A DNA stretch of 7,086 nt from UBA11996 sp964394975 (lineage in GTDB: Bacteria > Chloroflexota > Dehalococcoidia > Lucifugimonadales > UBA826): positions 1 through 7,086 of the forward strand of contig CAYMZR010000098.1 of assembly GCA_964394975.1 (NCBI GenBank), written 5' to 3'. The notes beneath the pieces were generated by a model. That model had not been told where the DNA came from. It made no database searches and worked only from the letters and a program-made list of their open reading frames with translations. A program made the translations under genes and the position numbers. Of this stretch, positions 1 through 6,128 are shown in pieces (position 1 is the stretch's first letter; each line of letters opens with the position of its first letter).

Positions 1-1947
1 ATGGCAACTTTAAAGCCACAAAATGACGACCAATATTCAGCGAGTGATATCCAAGTTCTTGAAGGAATGGAAGCGGTCCGCAAACGTCCTGGCATGTATA
101 TTGGCAGTACTGATCAGAGAGGACTTCATCATCTCATATACGAAATTGTAGATAACAGTGTGGACGAATTCATGGGCGGATATTGCAGTGCTGTCGAAGT
201 CACAATCCAAGAAGACGGCTCTGTTCTGGTTACAGACAACGGACGGGGCATACCTGTCGATACACACCAAACCACTGGAATGACAGCCTTAGAAACTGTA
301 ATGACCACGTTGCATGCTGGTGGAAAATTTGGAGGTAAGGCCTATGCTGTTTCTGGCGGCCTACACGGAGTTGGTGCATCGGTCGTAAACGCCCTATCAA
401 AGTGGGTTAAAGTCTCTGTAAATCGAGATAATAAAATATTCCGTCAAGAATATTCGAGGGGAATAACACAGACCGAAATGAGTTCCGAACAAGATCCAAA
501 TGGTAAAAACAAGGCAACTGGGACTACCATAGAATTCATGCCAGATATCGAAATATTTGGTGAGCTTGTATATGATTTCACCGTCCTTTCTAACAGATTC
601 AAGGAAATGGCGTATTTAAATAAAGGCCTAGAAATTTCTTTCAAAAGTGATTGGCATGCCAGTAGATGGCCTAGCAATGAGGTCACCTACTATTTTGACG
701 GCGGGATTTCCAGTTTCGTTAGAGGGTTAAACCAGAAAAGAGGTGTGGTTCACGAAGAGCCTATATATGTTGAAAAGGATTTTGAGGGCACCAAGGTTGA
801 GGTTGCCCTTCAATACAACGATTCCTACAGCGAATTTGTTTACGCATTTGCCAACTGCATAAACACAGAAGATGGCGGGACACACGTTACCGGTTTCAGG
901 TCAGCTCTAACACGAGTACTAAATGACTTCGGCAGAAAATCAAAACTTATTAAAGAAAATGAACCTAATTTAGCTGGAGAAGACACCAGAGAAGGAATCA
1001 CTGCCGTGATTAGTGTCAAATTGAAAGATCCACAGTTTGAAGGTCAAACAAAAAACAAACTGGGAAATCCAGAGGCTCGAACTCAGGTAGAAACGGTTCT
1101 AGGGGAAGCTCTCCAAATATTCCTCGAAGACAACCCCAAAGAAGCAAAGGCAATTATCGACAAGTGCATGACCTCTCAAAGAGCCAGAGAGGCAGCAAGA
1201 AAAGCACGGGAATTGATCATCCGTAAAAACGCCATGGATGGTGGGGGATTACCAGGTAAACTTGCTGACTGCTCGGAAAAAAACCCCGAGTTATGTGAAA
1301 TTTACCTAGTTGAGGGGGATTCAGCGGGCGGTACCGCAAAAATGGGAAGAAACCGAAGATTCCAAGCTATCCTGCCACTCTGGGGGAAAATACTAAATGT
1401 AGAAAAGGCAAGGGCCGATAAAATAGTGGAACATGATGCTATTAGGTCAATGATCACAGCAATTGGAGCCGGGCTTGATGAGGACTTTGATGTAGAAAAG
1501 CTCAGATATCACAGAGTGATCATCATGTGTGACGCAGACGTCGATGGTTCTCACATAAGAACGCTTTTATTGACTTTCTTCTTCAGGCACATGCCAGAAT
1601 TAATCCACCATGGACACTTGTACATAGCACAACCCCCTCTCTACAAGATAGCTGTAGGAAGAAAAGATCAGTACGCATATTCTGAGACAGAAAGGGAAGA
1701 AGTTCTGGAACAGCTTAAGGGTAAAAGGAACGTGAATATCCAGCGTTACAAAGGTTTGGGGGAAATGAATTCAGACCAACTCTGGAATACAACTATGAAC
1801 CCTGAAAGCCGTACCTTGCTCCAAGTAAGTGTTGCTGATGCAGTAATTGCAGATGACACCTTTACCGTACTAATGGGTGATGAAGTTGCCCCTAGGAGAA
1901 ACTTCATCCAGACACACGCTTTAGAAGTAACAAATCTAGATATTTAG
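1..1947 (+). CDS. gyrB: DNA gyrase subunit B
   Basis: ATP-hydrolysing subunit of the type IIA topoisomerase that, with GyrA, introduces negative supercoils into DNA in the cytoplasm. The 648 residues show the full GyrB order. The GHKL ATPase domain (about 15-230) has the catalytic Glu48 and Asn52 of YEIVDNS, Asp79 in VTDNGRGIP and the lid GGLHGVGASVVNALS (119-133). The transducer domain (about 235-400) carries Gln349 and Lys351 of the QTKNKLGNPEAR loop. The Toprim domain (about 432-546) has LVEGDSAGG (Glu438) and the metal aspartates of CDADVDGSH (Asp511, Asp513). The tail has RYKGLGEMN and ends in ALEVTNLDI, the usual GyrB ending. The length matches compact GyrB proteins lacking the roughly 170-residue enterobacterial insertion. 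ParE is the alternative, but the C-terminus fits GyrB better. The ATG is the first base of the window, so its ribosome-binding site and promoter cannot be judged. Confidence 0.97.
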   Translation: MATLKPQNDDQYSASDIQVLEGMEAVRKRPGMYIGSTDQRGLHHLIYEIVDNSVDEFMGGYCSAVEVTIQEDGSVLVTDNGRGIPVDTHQTTGMTALETVMTTLHAGGKFGGKAYAVSGGLHGVGASVVNALSKWVKVSVNRDNKIFRQEYSRGITQTEMSSEQDPNGKNKATGTTIEFMPDIEIFGELVYDFTVLSNRFKEMAYLNKGLEISFKSDWHASRWPSNEVTYYFDGGISSFVRGLNQKRGVVHEEPIYVEKDFEGTKVEVALQYNDSYSEFVYAFANCINTEDGGTHVTGFRSALTRVLNDFGRKSKLIKENEPNLAGEDTREGITAVISVKLKDPQFEGQTKNKLGNPEARTQVETVLGEALQIFLEDNPKEAKAIIDKCMTSQRAREAARKARELIIRKNAMDGGGLPGKLADCSEKNPELCEIYLVEGDSAGGTAKMGRNRRFQAILPLWGKILNVEKARADKIVEHDAIRSMITAIGAGLDEDFDVEKLRYHRVIIMCDADVDGSHIRTLLLTFFFRHMPELIHHGHLYIAQPPLYKIAVGRKDQYAYSETEREEVLEQLKGKRNVNIQRYKGLGEMNSDQLWNTTMNPESRTLLQVSVADAVIADDTFTVLMGDEVAPRRNFIQTHALEVTNLDI

Positions 1948-1958
1948 TGTGTAGTGTA

Positions 1959-1987
1959 TAGAAAAACCTCATTCCATGCGTTATTAT
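1959..1987 (+). promoter_or_regulatory. Candidate sigma-70-type promoter for the aminotransferase gene
   Basis: TAGAAA (1959-1964, 4 of 6 matches to the -35 consensus) and TATTAT (1982-1987, 5 of 6 to the -10) are separated by exactly 17 bases. The start of transcription would fall near 1994. That is downstream of the ATG at 1976 and would leave a leader of about 45 bases before the ATG at 2039, in agreement with the start chosen for the gene. Matches this good arise by chance in AT-rich DNA, and read-through from gyrB is equally possible since no terminator is visible after it. Confidence 0.35.
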
Positions 1988-2027
1988 CGGCACCCTTCAA
2001 TGGTATTGAAAAGGGGTAAGAAAGACT

Positions 2028-2031
2028 GGAG
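2028..2031 (+). promoter_or_regulatory. Shine-Dalgarno that fixes the aminotransferase start
   Basis: GGAG lies 7 bases before the ATG at 2039, an ideal spacing. The in-frame ATG at 1976 has no purine-rich stretch before it, which argues that the 21 codons between 1976 and 2039 are not translated. A middle ATG at 2000 also lacks a convincing site. Confidence 0.65.
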
Positions 2032-2038
2032 ATTAGTT

Positions 2039-2941
2039 ATGGCATCGGAAAGAGTGGCCTACGTAAATGGTGAGATAATACCAGAGAGGCATGCGTCAAT
2101 ATCTATTCACGATCGGGGATTCCTGCAAGGTTACTCCGTGTTTGATACTACACGTACTTTCAAGCATAAAATTTTCAAACTTGATGACCATCTAAATCGT
2201 TTTTACAACTCTTTAAAATATGCTCGGCTTGACCCTGGAATGAATGTCTCCCAAATGGCTCAAATAACCATGCAAGTCCTCGAAACCAACCTTCCCTTAA
2301 TTGACGAAGACGACGATTATTGGGTTACCCAGAGAGTGTCCAGAGGAGTTTCTGGACCAGATGGGGAAAGACCAACGGTAATAGTAGAATCTGTCCCTCT
2401 TCCTTTTGCTGCTAGGGCGAAATATTACCAAGATGGAATGCCTGTGGTAATACCATCAGTAAGACGTACTCCGCCTGAAGTACTAAGTCCCAGGGCTAAA
2501 ATACAAAATTATGCCAATCTCGTTCAGGCAGAATTCGAAGTCAAAGACAAAAACCCAGACGGGTGGCCAATCCTTCTAGATATGAACGGAAATCTATGCG
2601 AAGGTCCAGGAAGTAATTTTTTTATAGTGAAAAATGGTGCGGTTGTGACTCCAAGAGAACAGTTTGTATTAGCAGGCATCAGCCGTGCTACCACTATCGA
2701 ACTTGCCCAAGAGCTAGGTATAGAAACCCGAGAAGAAGACATTGACCTATATGATGCATACACCGCCGATGAATCGTTTGTAACATCCACAAGCTTCTGT
2801 ATTTGCCCAGTTTCTTCAATTAACGGATCCCTAGTAGGTGATTCGAAAACAGTGCCCGGCCCCGTGACCTCACGGCTTCTAGATGCTTACAGTGGACTCG
2901 TGGGAATTGATATACAGGGACAATACCTATCTAGGCTATAA
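2039..2941 (+). CDS. Class IV PLP-dependent aminotransferase (branched-chain/D-amino acid type)
   Basis: Fold-type IV PLP enzyme, expected to move an amino group between an amino acid or amine and a 2-oxo acid in the cytoplasm. With the start at 2039 it has 300 residues, normal for the family, and begins MASERVAYVNGEIIPERHAS, where homologues begin. Visible motifs in this numbering are HDRGFLQGYSVFDTTR (N-terminal domain), FKLDDHLNRF, the PLP-binding lysine Lys154 in PRAKIQNYANL, the cofactor-binding CEGPGSNFF (Glu188), LAGISRATTIELA and YTADESFVTSTSF. The features are mixed. The Lys and Glu motifs fit IlvE-like branched-chain aminotransferases, while HDRGF and QRVSRGV recall D-amino acid and (R)-amine transaminases. 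The loop usually reading GTA is STSFCICPV (Ser250 onward), so substrate is uncertain and no symbol is given. An in-frame ATG at 1976 would add 21 residues, but the Shine-Dalgarno and predicted promoter favour 2039. It is convergent with the cysteine synthase gene. Confidence 0.9.
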   Translation: MASERVAYVNGEIIPERHASISIHDRGFLQGYSVFDTTRTFKHKIFKLDDHLNRFYNSLKYARLDPGMNVSQMAQITMQVLETNLPLIDEDDDYWVTQRVSRGVSGPDGERPTVIVESVPLPFAARAKYYQDGMPVVIPSVRRTPPEVLSPRAKIQNYANLVQAEFEVKDKNPDGWPILLDMNGNLCEGPGSNFFIVKNGAVVTPREQFVLAGISRATTIELAQELGIETREEDIDLYDAYTADESFVTSTSFCICPVSSINGSLVGDSKTVPGPVTSRLLDAYSGLVGIDIQGQYLSRL

Positions 2942-2988
2942 CCTACCCAAAATAAAGTCAGAAATCTTCTTGTACCAGAGATATATTT

Positions 2989-3909
2989 TTAACCCCACAT
3001 TGAAGTAGAAAAATACCTCTCACCTATGTCGTTGAAAATAGTAATGACATGTCCAGATGTGAGTTCTTCAGCAACTTGCTTAGCCCCAAGTAGATAGGCT
3101 CCAGATGATTGACCAACGAAAATACCTTTTTTGGCTAATTCATTTGACACTTCATAACCTTCAAGGACGTCAACATTAATCATCCGATCTACTACTGACC
3201 GATCAAATGTGTCTGGAATAATATGACCTTCACTCAATGGTTTAAGGCCTTCCACTCCAGGCCACTCCTCAAAGTCTATACACACCACCTCAATAGATGG
3301 GTTTGCTTCTTTCAATCTTCGCCCAATTCCACTTATGGTTCCCCCAGTACCAACACCACCTACAAAGTGGGTAATAAAAGGGGCTTGCTCCAAAAGTTCA
3401 ACAGCCGTAGTCTCATAATGAGCTAAAGGATTATTAGTATTACTATACTGATCGCAATAAAAATATTTCTCTGGATTCTGTTCGTATCTTCTCTTGACCT
3501 CATATAAAGCTTCATCATAACCTAACTGAGCATCGGTAAATATAAGGCTTGCCCCATGAGCATTTAATCGTTTTTTTCTTTCCTCACTCGCATTCTCAGG
3601 CATCACTAATTCGACTGGAAACCCAAGAATGGCACCAACCATTGCATATGCAATCCCAGCGTTACCAGAAGTCGCATCAAGAATAGTTTTTCCTTCCTTC
3701 AGCTTTCCAGAAATGACTGCATCAGCTAACATTCTTAAGACTGGCCTATCCTTGATTGAACCTCCAGGATTTAATTGCTCAAATTTAGCATATATATGAG
3801 TAGTCCCCATGTCCCATGGAAGGTCTAGCTCAACTAGTGGTGTATTACCAATGGCCTGCAATGCAGGGTATCGATTCACAAAATTTTGTATATTTTGAGC
3901 GTATGGCAA
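2989..3909 (-). CDS. cysM: Cysteine synthase, CysM-like PLP-dependent beta-replacement enzyme
   Basis: Fold-type II PLP enzyme that replaces the activated hydroxyl of a serine derivative (O-acetyl- or O-phosphoserine) with sulfide or another sulfur donor to make L-cysteine in the cytoplasm. The 306 residues show IGNTPLVEL (20-28), the PLP lysine Lys53 in NPGGSIKDRP, the substrate loop TSGNAG (80-85; family norm TSGNTG), the phosphate-binding GGVGTGGT (184-191), QSSGA with its PLP-ring serine (267-271), and a closing GERYFSTS. SIKDRP and MPENASEERK resemble actinobacterial CysM more than CysK. The protein stops right after the core, without the C-terminal lid of mycobacterial CysM. The predicted start is TTG (3907-3909), with AGAGG 12 bases upstream, a long spacing. 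A GTG at 3877-3879 would begin VNRYPALQAIGNTP, similar to where mycobacterial CysM begins, but has no Shine-Dalgarno. cysM is a best guess; cysK-type naming is possible. It is divergent from ligA. Confidence 0.88.
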   Translation of the reverse strand: MPYAQNIQNFVNRYPALQAIGNTPLVELDLPWDMGTTHIYAKFEQLNPGGSIKDRPVLRMLADAVISGKLKEGKTILDATSGNAGIAYAMVGAILGFPVELVMPENASEERKKRLNAHGASLIFTDAQLGYDEALYEVKRRYEQNPEKYFYCDQYSNTNNPLAHYETTAVELLEQAPFITHFVGGVGTGGTISGIGRRLKEANPSIEVVCIDFEEWPGVEGLKPLSEGHIIPDTFDRSVVDRMINVDVLEGYEVSNELAKKGIFVGQSSGAYLLGAKQVAEELTSGHVITIFNDIGERYFSTSMWG

Positions 3910-3944
3910 ATGATCTATCAGCCTCTGATTTTGACAAAAATAAT

Positions 3945-3967
3945 AGGAGACAGAAGAACTGTCTCCT
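3945..3967 (-). promoter_or_regulatory. Perfect 9-bp hairpin in the cysteine synthase leader
   Basis: AGGAGACAG (3945-3953) and CTGTCTCCT (3959-3967) are exact reverse complements around a 5-base loop. On the minus strand the stem is followed by ATTATTTTTG, a T-rich run like that of an intrinsic terminator. On the plus strand no T run follows. It ends 35 bases before the TTG start of the cysteine synthase. It could be a protective 5' stem-loop, since the predicted transcription start lies at its edge, or an attenuator/terminator for transcripts starting further upstream. The base pairing is directly visible; the role is inferred. Confidence 0.6.
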
Positions 3968-3972
3968 CAATG

Positions 3973-4001
3973 AGTATATCTTCTGCTAATTTAGCAGTCT
4001 A
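3973..4001 (-). promoter_or_regulatory. Candidate promoter for the cysteine synthase gene
   Basis: Read on the minus strand, TAGACT (plus positions 3996-4001; 4 of 6 to TTGACA) and TATACT (3973-3978; 5 of 6 to TATAAT) are 17 bases apart. Transcription would start near 3966-3968, right at the edge of the 9-bp hairpin, giving a leader of about 58 bases. A palindrome overlaps the spacer and the edge of the -35. This is the best promoter-like pair I found in the spacer on this strand; it has not been tested against chance. Confidence 0.45.
3983..3997. promoter_or_regulatory. 15-base palindrome, possible operator
   Basis: CTGCTAA and TTAGCAG are perfect 7-base inverted arms around a single central base. 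The site lies mostly in the spacer between the -35 and -10 of the candidate cysteine synthase promoter, where a bound dimeric regulator would block RNA polymerase. As RNA it makes only a short 5-bp stem, so a DNA-binding role is more natural. No regulator gene lies in the window and I cannot assign a family from the motif. Confidence 0.4.
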
Positions 4002-4036
4002 GCAAAGGAAAAAGATTCATCAGTGGTGAGACAGTC

Positions 4037-4065
4037 TTGAGCACTTTTTCACATACAGTTACTAT
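4037..4065 (+). promoter_or_regulatory. Candidate sigma-70-type promoter for ligA
   Basis: TTGAGC (4037-4042; 4 of 6 to the -35) and TACTAT (4060-4065; 4 of 6 to the -10) have a 17-base spacing. Transcription would begin near 4072 and give ligA a leader of about 23 bases. It does not overlap the divergent cysteine synthase promoter, so the two genes could be controlled separately. Support is only from consensus match and position. Confidence 0.35.
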
Positions 4066-4094
4066 GAAGTAATCAAGCTGATATCTGGAAAGTT

Positions 4095-6113
4095 ATGGAT
4101 AAAAAAGACGCTACAAACAGAATTCTTCAACTGAGAAGCCTCATCGACACCCACAATCATTTGTATTTCGTCGACAATAACCCAGAAATCGGTGACGGCC
4201 AATTCGACCGTTTGATGTTAGAACTGCGGAGTCTTGAAAGCAGTTTCCCTGACCTGATCAGCAATCAATCCCCGACCCAGAGGGTGGGTGCAGCACCTCT
4301 CACCGGTTTTTCAGAAATATCTCATGACATACCAATGCTTAGTCTTTCAAACGCATTTTCCGACGGAGATTTATCAGCATGGTATCAAAGGCACTACTCG
4401 ATGTTAGATGATACTGACTTTGAGATGGCCTGCGAACTTAAATATGATGGTTTGGCGGTGTCATTATTATACGAACACGGCTTATTTACCCGAGGGGCAA
4501 CTAGAGGAAATGGTATAGCGGGAGAAGATGTGACCCTAAACCTTAAAACCATCAAAACCATACCTTTACGCTTATACGGAGAATTTCCCAACCTCCTTGA
4601 AGTTAGGGGAGAAGTTTACTTTCCAAAATCTGAATTCACAAAATTCAATGCACAAAGAGAACAGGAAGGTCTTCAAGCTTATGCTAATCCTCGCAATACA
4701 GCTGCTGGCTCTCTAAGGCAATTAGATTCAAATGTGACGGCCAAAAGGCCTCTTGATATATTTGTTTACTCACTAGCACAAATTGAAAACGGCATTAGCT
4801 TCAACACTCAACTTGAAACTTTAGGCTACCTTAAGAGTTTAGGTTTCAAGGTAAACCCGAATAATTCCTTAGCCCGGACCATTTCTGAAGTGGTCGTATA
4901 CCACAGCATGTGGATGCAAAATCTGCCCTCACTTGATTATGACTGTGACGGAATCGTTGTAAAAGTAAACAGACTGGACTACCAACAACATCTAGGAAAT
5001 ATAGGGAGAGAACCCAGATGGGCAATAGCCTACAAATTCCCAGCCCTCCAAGCGCAGACCAGGCTGATCGATATACGATTGAATGTTGGAAGAACAGGAA
5101 GGATAAACCCATACGCCTTACTTGATCCTGTTGAAGTTGGGGGAGTTATCGTAAAACAAGCAACTTTGCATAATACTGACTATATATACTCCAAAGACCT
5201 GCGAATAGGCGACTGGGTGGTAATCGAAAGAGCCGGAGAAGTTATACCCCAAATTGTTAGAAGCGACAAAAAGAAAAGAACAGGAAATGAAATACTTTTT
5301 TCAATGCCCGCTTCGTGTCCAAGCTGCAATGTGGAACTAGTAAATAGGGAAGATGAGGCAGCAATTTACTGTACAAATTCGACATGCCCAGCACAACTAG
5401 AAAGACTCGTAGAACATTTTGTAAGCAAAGGGGCCATGGATATTGAAGGAATGGGAGGGAAAGTAGGAATTTCCCTGATCCAAAGCGGACTTATAGCAGA
5501 TGTTGCCGATATTTATTTTCTACAAAAAGAAAAACTCGAACAGATAGATAGAATGGGTAAAAAGAGTGCAGATAACCTATTAAGAGCAATAAATGAAAGT
5601 AAAAAACAACCTCCTGCACGAATACTAACGTCTCTAGGTATTCCGCACATTGGTTCAGAAATATCATATTTGCTTATGGATAAATTCACGTCTATAGATG
5701 ACCTAATCGCCTCTGATCCAGAAACACTTCTCAATATCCCTTCAATTGGGCCCAAAATATCGGAAAGTATTGCCGAATACTTTAGCAAGCCCGACAACAA
5801 TAGAATCATAGAGAAATTTCGGTCCGCTGGACTAAACATGGTATCTGAATCAATTACCCAATCCGAAAACACTAATTTATTCGCCGATCTGAGATTTACT
5901 GTTACTGGAAGACTTGATAACTACAGTAGGACAGAAATACAGGACTTGATAAAAAAACATGGAGGGAAAGTTAGTAGCTCTATATCCAAAAGCACTGATT
6001 ATTTGTTGGCCGGACAAGATGGCGGCTCTAAACTTGTTACTGCCTCTAGTTTAGGAGTGCAAATAATTACAGAAACAGAGTTTGAGTCACTTATTAATAA
6101 CAGGCAAAGCTAA
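4095..6113 (+). CDS. ligA: NAD+-dependent DNA ligase
   Basis: Seals nicks in duplex DNA (Okazaki fragment joining, repair), using NAD+ to adenylate its own lysine. At 672 residues it has the standard length and all domains. Domain Ia (about 1-70) holds the NMN-binding segment LYFVDNNPEIGDGQFDRL. The nucleotidyltransferase domain (about 71-315) has catalytic Lys116 in CELKYDGLA, then TRGNGIAGEDVT, ANPRNTAAGSLRQ, CDGIVVK and WAIAYKFP. The OB fold (about 320-400) includes GRTGRINPYA and ATLHN. The zinc site is Cys408, Cys411, Cys426 and Cys431. Helix-hairpin-helix repeats (about 445-580) include LGIPHIG and IPSIGPKI. A C-terminal BRCT domain (about 594-672) begins FADLRFTVTGRL. The ATG at 4095 fits the family N-terminus; before it is only GGAAAG, a weak and very close Shine-Dalgarno. 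Domain Ia has Phe25 where E. coli has His23 (others Tyr) and Phe37 for Tyr35. It is divergent from the cysteine synthase gene and convergent with the oxidoreductase. Confidence 0.97.
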   Translation: MDKKDATNRILQLRSLIDTHNHLYFVDNNPEIGDGQFDRLMLELRSLESSFPDLISNQSPTQRVGAAPLTGFSEISHDIPMLSLSNAFSDGDLSAWYQRHYSMLDDTDFEMACELKYDGLAVSLLYEHGLFTRGATRGNGIAGEDVTLNLKTIKTIPLRLYGEFPNLLEVRGEVYFPKSEFTKFNAQREQEGLQAYANPRNTAAGSLRQLDSNVTAKRPLDIFVYSLAQIENGISFNTQLETLGYLKSLGFKVNPNNSLARTISEVVVYHSMWMQNLPSLDYDCDGIVVKVNRLDYQQHLGNIGREPRWAIAYKFPALQAQTRLIDIRLNVGRTGRINPYALLDPVEVGGVIVKQATLHNTDYIYSKDLRIGDWVVIERAGEVIPQIVRSDKKKRTGNEILFSMPASCPSCNVELVNREDEAAIYCTNSTCPAQLERLVEHFVSKGAMDIEGMGGKVGISLIQSGLIADVADIYFLQKEKLEQIDRMGKKSADNLLRAINESKKQPPARILTSLGIPHIGSEISYLLMDKFTSIDDLIASDPETLLNIPSIGPKISESIAEYFSKPDNNRIIEKFRSAGLNMVSESITQSENTNLFADLRFTVTGRLDNYSRTEIQDLIKKHGGKVSSSISKSTDYLLAGQDGGSKLVTASSLGVQIITETEFESLINNRQS

Positions 6114-6128
6114 GTCCAGTGGTCTATT

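Noticed and set aside
1369..1401. LPLWGKILNV in GyrB, with Trp where many proteins have Arg or Lys
   Set aside because: As I recall, Trp at this position occurs in GyrB of other lineages such as Clostridia, so it is not noteworthy.
2942..2988. Possible terminator between the aminotransferase and cysteine synthase genes
   Set aside because: Only a 3-4 bp imperfect stem near AGAAATCTTCT can be drawn; too weak to call.
3931..3936. Perfect TTGACA -35 hexamer on the plus strand
   Set aside because: No -10-like hexamer lies 15-19 bases downstream (that stretch is the hairpin loop and arm), so it is probably chance.
4846..5112. 88-codon minus-strand frame within ligA
   Set aside because: Covers conserved ligA motifs on the other strand and has no independent support.
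5513..5872. 119-codon open frame on the minus strand inside ligA
   Set aside because: Antisense to a fully conserved ligA region; the translation shows no family motif, and no independent ribosome-binding site or promoter was seen.
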